Origin: Candidatus Binatia bacterium
GTDB lineage: Bacteria > Desulfobacterota > Binatia > HRBIN30 > BPIQ01
Length of the DNA: 64,000 nucleotides
Direction of reading: 5' to 3'
Assembly (NCBI GenBank): GCA_026004195.1
Contig: BPIQ01000003.1
Coordinates: 1 to 64,000, forward strand
A program made the translations under genes and the position numbers. Position 1 is the stretch's first letter, and each line of letters opens with the position of its first letter. Below the pieces are notes generated by a model, which saw nothing but the letters and a program-made list of their open reading frames with translations, had not been told where the DNA came from and ran no database searches. Shown in pieces: positions 52,670 to 60,311 of the stretch.

Positions 52670-54376
52670 TCAGTCCTCGAGACGAGCAAGATGCCCTGCC
52701 CGCTCGAACCGTTCGCGAAGAGCCCGCAGGTCTTCCTCCGTGAACGGCCGGTAGGCCGGCTCTCCCCCGGGGCGCCAGTAGACGGGATCTCGCACTCGAT
52801 CGAGGAGGAACTTCTCGCGCTGGAGTGCACGCTTGAGCACCTTGTGCGTGTGCGTGACCGGAAATTCTCGCACGATCCGGACGAAAACGGGACGCCAGCG
52901 GCGCGGGAGACCCGAGGGACCGTCGACGAACTCGGCGAAAGCCCGGGGATCGAACCGGGCGCCGTCACGGAGCTGGATCGCGGCCATCACCTGGTCGCCC
53001 GCCTCGGGGTCCGGCACGCCGTAGACGCTCGCCAGAAGCACGTCCGGATGCCGCGCGAGAGCCTCCTCGACCGGACGTGCCGTGAAGTTCTCACCGCCCA
53101 CGCGGAGCCACTCCACGTCCCGCCCGGCGAAGTAGATGTATCCCTTTTCGTCGCGATACCCGAGATCGCCTGTGTGGTACCACCCGCCCCGGGTTCGCTC
53201 GCGCGTGGACGCTTCGTCCTTGTAATACCCCTCGAACAGAAACACACCGTTCGTGTTGACGATCTCGCCGATAGCTTCCTCCGGATTGAGAAGCCGCCCC
53301 TGCTCGTCGAAGCGCGCGGGAGGGCACTCGCGTCCCTCCTCGTCGAGGATCTTCACGCCCTCGGCCCGACCGAGGCTCCCGGGCGGGTCGTCCGGGGAGC
53401 GCGTGAAGCCGACACCGACTTCGCTCGAGCCATACCCGTCCACGACGCGGCAGCCGAACCGCCGCTCGAAAGCCGCGATCGCCTGCCGCGGCGCCTCGTT
53501 TCCGTAGGCGAGCCGGAGCGGGTTCTCGGCGTCGTCCGGGCGCTCGGGAGTTTCGAGAATGTAAGCGAGCGGCGTTCCCACGTAGTTGAAGAGCGTGGCC
53601 CCGTAGCGCCGCACGTCGTCGAGGAAGCGGCTTTTACTGAAACGACGCGCGAGCGCGATCGTCCCGCCCGCTGCCAGTGCCGCGAACACGGCCAGGATCT
53701 GGGCGTTCGAATGGTAGAGCGGCATGGCGCAGTAGACGGTATCCTCCGGGCGGAAGCCACACATGACCGACGCCGCTCCCCAGCCGAGAAGCACGAGCCG
53801 ACGGTGGCTGTTCAGCACTCCTTTGGGGTTCTTTGTCGTGCCGGAGGTGAAAATGACGAGGAGGAGATCCTCGGGGCGGACGCGGATCGCGGGATCGCGG
53901 TCGCTGGAAGAGCCGAGGTCGAGACGCGGAAAGACGCTCTCGCCGTCCACGGACCACACGCGCGGCGCAGGACCCGCCAGGTACCGCAGGGCCTCGGCGA
54001 GCTGAGGAGCGTAGCGCTCCTCGACGAGAACGATCTGGCAGTCGGAGTACTCGATGTCGCGCCCGAGATGCTCCCCGGTGCGCGTCGGGTTGAGACCGAC
54101 GAGAACGCCGCCCGAAAGCGCACACCCGAACTCGGCGAAGAGAAACTCGGGCAGGTTGTCCATGAGGACGCCCACGTGAAAGGGGCGTTTCTCGTCACGG
54201 ACCGAAAGGAAGAAGTTCGCGAAGCGGGAGGCTTCCCGGAGGCTCTGCTCGTAGCTCCACGTTCTTTCCTCGAACCGGACGAAGGGGCGGTCGGGCGCCT
54301 CGTCGCGACGGGCACGGAGAGCCTGGGCCACCGTTTCCGCCGGAGGCGGCAAGGAGTACGTCGTTTGCGTGGGCAT
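52670..54376 (-). CDS. AMP-forming fatty-acyl-CoA synthetase (FadD17-like)
   Basis: This 568-residue protein has SYEQSLREASRFANFF, P-loop LVIFTSGTTKNPKGVLNSHR near 180, YGSSEVGVG near 320, HTGDLGYRDEKGYIYFAGRDVEWLRVGGENFT near 410 (landmark GRDVEWLRVGGENF), and a C-terminal extension with THTHKVLKRAL. It resembles fatty-acyl-AMP/CoA ligases of the FadD1/FadD17 type. It is first in the run, and a TetR-type dyad lies 11 bp upstream of its start. Confidence 0.88.
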   Translation of the reverse strand: MPTQTTYSLPPPAETVAQALRARRDEAPDRPFVRFEERTWSYEQSLREASRFANFFLSVRDEKRPFHVGVLMDNLPEFLFAEFGCALSGGVLVGLNPTRTGEHLGRDIEYSDCQIVLVEERYAPQLAEALRYLAGPAPRVWSVDGESVFPRLDLGSSSDRDPAIRVRPEDLLLVIFTSGTTKNPKGVLNSHRRLVLLGWGAASVMCGFRPEDTVYCAMPLYHSNAQILAVFAALAAGGTIALARRFSKSRFLDDVRRYGATLFNYVGTPLAYILETPERPDDAENPLRLAYGNEAPRQAIAAFERRFGCRVVDGYGSSEVGVGFTRSPDDPPGSLGRAEGVKILDEEGRECPPARFDEQGRLLNPEEAIGEIVNTNGVFLFEGYYKDEASTRERTRGGWYHTGDLGYRDEKGYIYFAGRDVEWLRVGGENFTARPVEEALARHPDVLLASVYGVPDPEAGDQVMAAIQLRDGARFDPRAFAEFVDGPSGLPRRWRPVFVRIVREFPVTHTHKVLKRALQREKFLLDRVRDPVYWRPGGEPAYRPFTEEDLRALRERFERAGHLARLED

Positions 54377-54387
54377 GCGCGACCGGA

Positions 54388-54403
54388 TGTGAACAGTTGT
54401 TCA
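54388..54403. promoter_or_regulatory. Perfect TetR-type operator dyad
   Basis: GTGAACAGTTGTTCAC is a perfect GTGAACA-nn-TGTTCAC dyad (7-2-7). It sits in the 133-bp divergent promoter between the FadD17-like run and the thiolase set, where it can control both. It is the best copy of the motif in the window. Confidence 0.7.
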
Positions 54404-54509
54404 CCCGATTACCAGCCCCTGCCGCCGACTGTCAACGCGCGTTGACGACATTCCGGGGCCGTTGGTATGACGCGGGCGCTCTGCGCGGCCTTGCGGGAGG
54501 GAAACGAGA

Positions 54510-55649
54510 GTGACTTCGATTGCCATCGTCGGCGTCGGCGAGACGCGTTACGCGAAACGGCTCGGACGCGACATCGTGGAGCTCGCTCTCGAAGCGGCGG
54601 AGGAAGCGGCTCGCGACGCGGGGATCGACGTACGGGAGATCGACGGGCTCGTCGCCCCCTGGGCCGAGTACGCGGCACGCCACGAGCTCGCGCGCTGCCT
54701 CGGGATCGACGGCAGGTTCTTCGCCGCGAGCTCCCTTTCCTCGGGCGCCGCCACGGTGAGCGCCCCGCTCGTGGCCGAGTGGGCCATCGGGTCGAAACTC
54801 GCGAGCGTGGTGCTCTGCGTCCAGGCGATCGCGTGGGGAAGCGAGCGTGCCGGGGACGTGGGACGGCCGCACGCGGCCATGAAGATGAAGGCTGTTCTCG
54901 AGCTTCCTTTCGGCTGGTATCCCCAGATCGTGCAGTTCGCGGGGATGGCGCGGCGTCACATGGAGCTTTACGGAACGACCGAGGACCAGCTCGCCGCGGT
55001 CGCCCTCGCTGCGAGAAAGCACGCTTCGCTCTGCGAGAACGCGATCCTGCGCACCCCCCTCACGCTCGAAGAATACCGGAGTGCGCCGCTTCTCGCCGAC
55101 CCGTTCCGGGCCATGGACTGCTGCCTCGTGAACGACGGCGCCGCGGCCTTCCTCGTGACTTCGCTCGAGCGGGCACGGGACCTGAGAAAACGGCCCGTGC
55201 GGGTCCTCGGCGTGGGTCAGGGTGTCGTCCCCGGCGGCGAGTTCTCGAACCTGAGGCCGGACTACCTCTCCACGGGCGCCGTCTTTTCCGGCCCGCGAGC
55301 CCTCGCGCGGGCAGGGATCACACTGGCGGACGTCGACTTCGTCGAGCTCTACGACAACTTCACCTCGATGGTGATCGAACAACTCGAGGACCTGGGCTTC
55401 TGCAAAAAGGGAGAAGGAGGCCCCTTCGTCGAGGGAGGCCGGATCGAGCTCGGGGGCGAGTTGCCGGTGAACACTTCCGGAGGGCAGCTCGCGCAGGCGT
55501 TCGTGCTTTCCGCCAACCTCGTCGTCGAAGCCGTCCGGCAACTTCGGGGCGAGTGCGGGCCGAGACAGGTGGAAGGCGCGGAAGTCGGCCTCGTGACGGG
55601 CTACACGGGTGCCGAACACGCCACGCTCGTTCTCGCACGGGATCGGTGA
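54510..55649 (+). CDS. Thiolase-like protein (Ltp2-type), copy 2
   Basis: This 379-residue thiolase-fold protein begins with MTSIAIVGVGETRYAKRLG (GTG start). The nucleophile region reads SSLSSGAATVSAPLVAEW, with no Cys at the usual site. Near the C-terminus are DFVELYDNFTSMVIEQLEDLGFCKKGEGG, LPVNTSGGQLAQAF and GYTGAEHATLVL. The missing thiolase Cys and His (GGQLAQAF in place of GH) fit an Ltp2-like retro-aldolase rather than a Claisen enzyme. A DUF35 gene follows after 6 bp, the usual partner subunit. Confidence 0.85.
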   Translation: MTSIAIVGVGETRYAKRLGRDIVELALEAAEEAARDAGIDVREIDGLVAPWAEYAARHELARCLGIDGRFFAASSLSSGAATVSAPLVAEWAIGSKLASVVLCVQAIAWGSERAGDVGRPHAAMKMKAVLELPFGWYPQIVQFAGMARRHMELYGTTEDQLAAVALAARKHASLCENAILRTPLTLEEYRSAPLLADPFRAMDCCLVNDGAAAFLVTSLERARDLRKRPVRVLGVGQGVVPGGEFSNLRPDYLSTGAVFSGPRALARAGITLADVDFVELYDNFTSMVIEQLEDLGFCKKGEGGPFVEGGRIELGGELPVNTSGGQLAQAFVLSANLVVEAVRQLRGECGPRQVEGAEVGLVTGYTGAEHATLVLARDR

Positions 55650-55655
55650 ACCACC

Positions 55656-56066
55656 ATGGAACGAGAACGGATGCACCTGCCGGACGTCGACTGGGAAGTG
55701 ACGCGGCCCTTCTGGGATGGGTGCCGGCGGAGGGAACTCCGTGTACCCCGGTGTCGCTGCGGCACGTACGTCTGGTATCCGCAGCCCCGTTGCCCGACGT
55801 GCCGCGGACGCGAGATCTCCTGGGTCCGGGTGAGCGGGAAGGCCACGCTTTTCACCTGGACGAAGGTCTATCGGGCGTTTCTGCCCGGGTATCGGCCGCC
55901 TTTCGTCACGGCGCTCGTCGAGCTCGTCGAGGACCCGAAGCTGCGCCTGGCAACCTACCTTCGCGGGGTCGAGGATCGAAAGCTCTCCCTGGGGCTTCCG
56001 CTCGAGGTCGACTTCGAGGAAGCGGAAGCCGGCATCGTGCTTCCGGTTTTCCGGCCCGCCGAGTGA
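55656..56066 (+). CDS. DUF35 OB-fold protein with intact zinc ribbon
   Basis: This 136-residue DUF35/ChsH2-type protein has TRPFWDGCRRRELRVPRCRCGTYVWYPQPRCPTCRGREISW (landmarks RCRCG and RCPTCRG), giving two CxC/CxxC pairs for one zinc. The OB-fold part reads KVYRAFLPGYRPPFVTALVELVEDPKLR. Compared with the copy at 45721 it keeps the zinc ligands. It is expected to bind the thiolase just upstream and shape its acyl-CoA pocket. Confidence 0.9.
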   Translation: MERERMHLPDVDWEVTRPFWDGCRRRELRVPRCRCGTYVWYPQPRCPTCRGREISWVRVSGKATLFTWTKVYRAFLPGYRPPFVTALVELVEDPKLRLATYLRGVEDRKLSLGLPLEVDFEEAEAGIVLPVFRPAE

Positions 56067-56067
56067 G

Positions 56068-56749
56068 ATGCTCTACCTGCACGAAATCATCGACATCGTA
56101 GGAACGGGACAAGAGCCCTACCTCGACACGGTGGGAGAGCGCGCTCGGCACTCGGAGCAGGAGGGAATTTCGAGGCTCGCGGGCTCGTGGAAGGTCGTCG
56201 GCAGCACGAACCGGTGGCCGCGGGTCGTGAACCTCTGGGAAATGGACGGCTGGTCTGCAGTGGGCGCAAAGCCTCGAGCGGCAATTCCTCCCGGGAAAAA
56301 AGGACCCCGAGCTCGCTCCCTGGTGGGCGCGGGCCACCGAGTGGCGGAGCGGTGGGTTCGACCGGATTCTCGAGCCGACCACCTACTCGCCTACCCGCTC
56401 GGAGCTCGAGAACGAAGGGTTACGGGCGTGGGTCTTCTTCCATTCGCTCCTGCGCCTTCGGCCGGGACGCAGGTCCGTCTTTCTCGAGCTCGTGGGGAGA
56501 GAGCTCAGGCCGATTCTCGAGGAGCAGGGCATCCGGCTCTTCGGCGCCTATTCCTCCGTCATGCGGAGCGACGAGGCCATCGTGCTCTGGGCGGCGCCGG
56601 ATTTCGAGAAAGCCTGCGGCTTCTACGAAACTCGGCGGGAAAACGCTCGGCTCAGGGAATGGGTGGGAAGAGCGGGTACGCTCTGGGAACGCTACGAGGT
56701 CATGTGGCTCGTTCCATCGCGCCACTGCTTTTTCCACCCCGGGACGTGA
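56068..56749 (+). CDS. NIPSNAP-like protein, one frameshift
   Basis: This protein has about 226 residues when restored. It begins MLYLHEIIDIVGTGQEPYLD and has VVGSTNRWPRVVNLWEMDGW in the first frame. Near 56252 an extra T shifts it; the rest, LERQFLPGKKDPELAPWW, LRAWVFFHSLLRLRPGRRS, and EVMWLVPSRHCFFHPGT, is in another frame. The repeat of the alpha/beta half suggests a dimeric-barrel ferredoxin-like fold as in NIPSNAP. It overlaps the DUF35 stop by a couple of bases. The function in this catabolic set is unknown. The uncorrected frame runs into array 6. Confidence 0.72.
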
Positions 56750-56769
56750 AGGTCCCCTGCCGTCTCACC

Positions 56770-57225
56770 CCCCGGACGCGACGGAGCGCATCCCTCCGGG
56801 CGGACGCGTGCGCGAATGGTACCGGCGATCATCCAGGACGTCCGGCCGGCGGATCCCACCGCCCCCCCCGGACGCGACGGAGCGCGTCCCTCCGGGTGGC
56901 CGCGTGCGCGGATGGTACCGGCGATCATCCAGGACGTCCGGCCGGCGCATCCCACCGCCCCCCCGGACGCGACGGAGCGCGTCCCTCCGGGTGGCCGCGT
57001 GCGCGAATGGTACCGGCGATCATCCAGGACGTCCGGCCGGCGGATCCCACCGCCCCCGGACGCGACGGGGCCCGTGCCTCCACCATGGGCGCGGCGTTCC
57101 GAAGGTGGTATCGGAGGGCCACGCTCTGTCGTGGCCGCGTGCGCGGATGGTACCGGCGATCATCCAGGACGTCCGGCCGGCGGATCCCGCCGCCTCCCCC
57201 GGACGCGACGGAGCGCGTCCCTGCA
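56770..57225. repeat. Hairpin repeat array 6
   Basis: Five type-1 elements or derivatives and one type-2 element alternate with a 50-bp spacer that contains ATGGTACCGGCGATCATCC and GGACGTCCGGCCGGCG. The same spacer recurs, inverted, in array 7, 5 kb away. Some type-1 stems carry G-U compensations (GGACGCG opposite CGCATCC). Confidence 0.85.
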
Positions 57226-57282
57226 GTCCCTCCCCGCCGGGCGTCGTCCGGGTCCTTCCTGGACCTGGGTTGCTGGGGGGGT

Positions 57283-57406
57283 GGCACCGGCGGCGTCGTT
57301 TCGGAGGGAGGGAGCCCGCCGCCGGTGCCTGACGAAAGGAGGGGAGCCAGGCGGGGAGGGAATCGCCATCGCTGGCTCCTTTTACCGTGGTTGGGGGGAC
57401 CACGGT
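57283..57406. ncRNA. Cluster of three strong stem-loops, possible structured RNA or terminators
   Basis: A 13-bp perfect stem pairs GGCACCGGCGGCG (57283-57295) with its complement at 57317-57329. A second stem GGAGCCAG (57343-57350) / CTGGCTCC (57372-57379) is followed by TTTTA. A third stem ACCGTGGT/ACCACGGT (57384-57391, 57399-57406) has a G-rich loop. The three are consecutive, 100 bp before the alpha/beta hydrolase start. No Rfam family comes to mind. They could be tandem terminators, a leader RNA, or a small ncRNA. Confidence 0.4.
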
Positions 57407-57506
57407 GCACCTATTTAGACGTAAGAGGGCCGTGTTGATTCAAGACCCGCTTTTCGAAGATTGTCCTTCGGCCCGGACGAGCCGGGAGAACGTGTGACCG
57501 AAAGTC

Positions 57507-58304
57507 ATGGGACCACTGCGTACCGTGGCGCTAAGTATCCTGAATTCCTTCATTTTTTACCCGGAGCCCAACCTTGTCGGGACCCCGGCCCTCTACGGGG
57601 TCCCCTATCGGGAGGTGAGGTTCCGCGCTGCAGACGGCCCCATGCTCCACGGCTGGTTCGTACCGGGGCGCCGCCTCGAGACCCTGCTCTGGTTCCACGG
57701 AAATGCGGGGAACATCAGCCACCGTCTCGAGAACCTGGCGCTGCTCCACCAGCACGTCGGCGTGAGCGTCTTTCTCTTCGACTACCGCGGCTACGGGCAA
57801 AGCGAAGGTCGCCCGGACGAGAAGGGGCTTTACGCCGACGCACGAGCAGCCCTTCGAACCCTGGAAGGCCTCGAGGGCGTCGACCCCGCCCGGATCGTGT
57901 ACTTCGGCCGCTCGCTCGGAACGGCCGTAGCGATCGACCTCGCCCTCGAAAGACCGCCCCTGGGGCTCGTCCTCGAGAGCCCCTTTACCTCCCTCCGAGG
58001 CATGGCTGCTACCATGGTTCCCAGGCCCCTCGCTGCGCTCTTCCCCGAAGCGTTCGACAACGCGGGAAAAATCCCGCGCGTCAGCTCGCCCGTTCTCATC
58101 CTGCACGGGGATCGAGACGAGATCGTCCCCTACGCGCACGCCCGCGAACTCTTCGCGCGGGCTCCCGAGCCCAAGTGGCTCTACACCATCCGGGGTGCCG
58201 GGCACAACGACACGTACGTCGTCGGCGGTAGCTCGTACTTCGAGCGGCTCGTCGATTTTCTCGACGAGATCCGCGAACCTCCTCTCCCCGGGAAGATGTC
58301 GTGA
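57507..58304 (+). CDS. Alpha/beta hydrolase (serine hydrolase, BAAT/YqkD-like)
   Basis: This 265-residue protein has a hydrophobic N-terminus (VALSILNSFIFYPEPN), WFHGNAGNISHRLENL, the nucleophile elbow YFGRSLGTAVA (Gly-Arg-Ser-Leu-Gly), the Asp in LHGDRDEIVP, and the His in RGAGHND. The catalytic triad is complete. The HGNAGN oxyanion loop puts it in the BEM46/YqkD-like group. The substrate is unknown. Confidence 0.9.
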   Translation: MGPLRTVALSILNSFIFYPEPNLVGTPALYGVPYREVRFRAADGPMLHGWFVPGRRLETLLWFHGNAGNISHRLENLALLHQHVGVSVFLFDYRGYGQSEGRPDEKGLYADARAALRTLEGLEGVDPARIVYFGRSLGTAVAIDLALERPPLGLVLESPFTSLRGMAATMVPRPLAALFPEAFDNAGKIPRVSSPVLILHGDRDEIVPYAHARELFARAPEPKWLYTIRGAGHNDTYVVGGSSYFERLVDFLDEIREPPLPGKMS

Positions 58305-58362
58305 CCGCCCGGGGGGGCCTTGCCATTGCCATCGACCCGCTGGTTCGGTTTAAGCTGGTTAC

Positions 58363-59040
58363 GTGGCCGACGCGGTCCAACCTTTCCCTTCCGCCACGGT
58401 CGTCTTGCTACGTGACGGCGAGAACGGCTGCGAGGTCCTCCTGGTCCGGCGGAGCAAAAAGCTCGACTTCCACGGGGGTGCGTGGGTCTTCCCCGGGGGG
58501 CGTATCGACCCCGCAGACTACGCGGCCGCCGGGTCCGAGGCTGTCGTCGACGCGGCGCGTTTTGCAGCCGCGCGAGAAGCCCGCGAAGAAACCGGGCTCG
58601 ACATCGACACGGAACATCTCGTCCTCGTCTCGCGCTGGATTACCCCCGAGCGACTCCCGAAGAGATTCGACACGTATTTCTTCGCTACGGCGGCACCGGA
58701 GGGCGTCGTCCGGGTGGACGGAGGAGAGATTTCCACCCACCGGTGGTTCGGGGCCGCCGAAGCGCTCGAAGCACACCGGAAAGGGGAGATCGAACTTCCC
58801 CCGCCGACTTTCGTGACACTCCATCGTCTGGTCCCGTTCCGCACGAGCCGGGAGGCACTCGAAAAGCTCGCGCGGGGTCCGGTCGAAACCTTCCTGCCCC
58901 GCCTCTGGCCCACGGACGGCGGCGCCTGCATCGTCTACCCCGGAGACGCCGCCTACGACGACGGCGATCTCGCGCGCTCCGGGCCGCGGCACCGGCTCTG
59001 GGTGGTGGGTTCGGACTGGCAGTACGAGCGCACCCCGTAA
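58363..59040 (+). CDS. Nudix hydrolase
   Basis: This 225-residue Nudix protein has FPGGRIDPADYAAA followed by AAREAREETGLDI; the Nudix box G-x5-E..REAREETG is present but with a longer first loop than the standard 23 residues. It resembles the NUDT7/NUDT8/NUDT19 (CoA diphosphatase) style in length and in the presence of a C-terminal extension. It starts at a GTG 58 bp after the hydrolase. A CoA-hydrolysing role would fit the CoA-heavy neighbourhood but is only inference. Confidence 0.82.
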   Translation: MADAVQPFPSATVVLLRDGENGCEVLLVRRSKKLDFHGGAWVFPGGRIDPADYAAAGSEAVVDAARFAAAREAREETGLDIDTEHLVLVSRWITPERLPKRFDTYFFATAAPEGVVRVDGGEISTHRWFGAAEALEAHRKGEIELPPPTFVTLHRLVPFRTSREALEKLARGPVETFLPRLWPTDGGACIVYPGDAAYDDGDLARSGPRHRLWVVGSDWQYERTP

Positions 59041-59062
59041 CGGGAAGTCCCCCGGCGGCCGG

Positions 59063-59524
59063 CTAGTTGCCGCGGTGCGCAGAAACCTCGCCGCACGCGT
59101 GGTGCTCGGACGCGCACCGGTGCGCCAGGTGTTCGAGCTCCTCGGCCGGGATTTTTTTCTCCGCCATCGGGAAAAGCACCTCCGTCTCTTTCTGGATGTG
59201 GGCGCGCAGGATCTCCACGAGTCGTCGAACCGCTTCGGGCACCGAGCCGCTGTGGGAGCGCAGGGCTCCGATCGTCTGCTCGATCTGCCTGTGCTCGTGC
59301 TCCATCACGGCGACGGGCGGAAAGGTTTCTCCGAACGCCCGGCGGATGGCAGGGTAGAGGAGCCCTTCTTCCACCTCCCGGTGCTTTTCCACTGCCTCCG
59401 CCAGAGCCAACACCACGGCCCGAAGCTCCCCGTCGGCCGCATTCTCCGCGAGCATCCGCTCGAGCACTCCGAGCTGCAAGAGGAACACTCGGTGTTCACT
59501 GTCGAGGCACTCGGTCACCTTCAT
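59063..59524 (-). CDS. Hemerythrin-domain (HHE) protein
   Basis: This 153-residue four-helix HHE protein has conserved iron ligands in DSEHRVFLL, KHREVEEGLLYPA, VMEHEHRQIE, and AHIQKETEVLFPMAE, and a final histidine pair in SEHHACG. The start MKVTECLDSEH lies inside the TetR gene's end (29-bp overlap). It may sense or bind O2 or NO, or repair Fe-S centres. It is co-transcribed with, and probably controlled by, the TetR regulator upstream. Confidence 0.86.
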   Translation of the reverse strand: MKVTECLDSEHRVFLLQLGVLERMLAENAADGELRAVVLALAEAVEKHREVEEGLLYPAIRRAFGETFPPVAVMEHEHRQIEQTIGALRSHSGSVPEAVRRLVEILRAHIQKETEVLFPMAEKKIPAEELEHLAHRCASEHHACGEVSAHRGN

Positions 59525-60116
59525 TTCCTTTTCCTCCTTTGCGACGCTCGGCCTCGCCCTTTCGCAGGCCGTGGAGCAAAAGCGTCGCGGTTTTTTCTGC
59601 CAGCTCTTCGCGCGGGCCCGAGAGTAATCCTTCCCCGAGAAAGAAGAGCGCACGCGTCACCGTCCCGATGATCATCGCTGCGGCAAGCACGGGATCCCGA
59701 ACCTGCCAACCCTTCTCGCGGATCCCCCTCCGCACGACCTCGAGGACCACGTCCTTCGGAAGCCGGGTTCCCGGGGGAATTCGGCGGAGCGAAGGATGGT
59801 CGTCCGCGATACACCGCCAGCGGGCGGGTTCGTCTCCGGCGAAGCCGAAAAACCCCCGCACCAAGCGCCGGAGTGCCTCCTCCGCACCCCGGGTCCCCTC
59901 GAGTTCCCTTTCGAGCCGACTCCGCAACGCCCCGGCCGCCTCGAGAAAGACTTCGGCGGCCAGAGCCTCTTTGCCGTCGAAATGGCGGTAGATCGTCCCC
60001 TCGGCGAGACCTGCCCGCCGCGCGATCTCCCGCGTGGAGGCACCCCGAACCCCCTTTGCGGCAAAGAGCTCGAGAGCCGCCTCGCGGACCCTTCGTTTTC
60101 CGTCCTTCCCGGGCAT
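59496..60116 (-). CDS. TetR/AcrR-family transcriptional regulator
   Basis: This 206-residue regulator has the HTH REAALELFAAKGVRGASTREIARRAGLAEGTIYRHFDGKEALAAEVF (landmarks LELFAAKGVRG and AEGTIYRHFDGK). The ligand domain is variable. It starts one base after its own palindromic operator. The hemerythrin gene overlaps its 3' end, so the two probably form an operon. The inducer is unknown. Confidence 0.9.
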   Translation of the reverse strand: MPGKDGKRRVREAALELFAAKGVRGASTREIARRAGLAEGTIYRHFDGKEALAAEVFLEAAGALRSRLERELEGTRGAEEALRRLVRGFFGFAGDEPARWRCIADDHPSLRRIPPGTRLPKDVVLEVVRRGIREKGWQVRDPVLAAAMIIGTVTRALFFLGEGLLSGPREELAEKTATLLLHGLRKGEAERRKGGKGNEGDRVPRQ

Positions 60117-60132
60117 GTGAGTGGTCGCTCAC
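60117..60132. promoter_or_regulatory. Palindromic operator of the TetR-hemerythrin operon
   Basis: GTGAGTGGTCGCTCAC contains the inverted half-sites GTGAG and CTCAC, with partly symmetric centre, and directly precedes the TetR start codon. It resembles AcrR/TetR operators of the TGAGTG..CACTCA style and differs from the GTGAACA dyads elsewhere in the window. Confidence 0.6.
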
Positions 60133-60311
60133 TTGCTTTTATAGCATCCCGCCACGTCGTGTCGAGGAGGATGGAAAAACGGAACCGAGCCCCTCGCTGG
60201 ATCGGGCAGCGAGCTCGCCCTTCCCGGGGGGCAAGCTCGCTTGTGAAGCTCCTCCCTTCGTGTAACGTGAGAAATTCGGTGGCGAACCCGAAAGCCTTTC
60301 CGGAAGGCAAG

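Noticed and set aside
57020-57438. Proteins predicted within arrays 6 and 7 (repeats of TERVPP, RRDALRRV and similar)
   Set aside because: They are six-frame readings of the hairpin repeats, with no start signals or family similarity.
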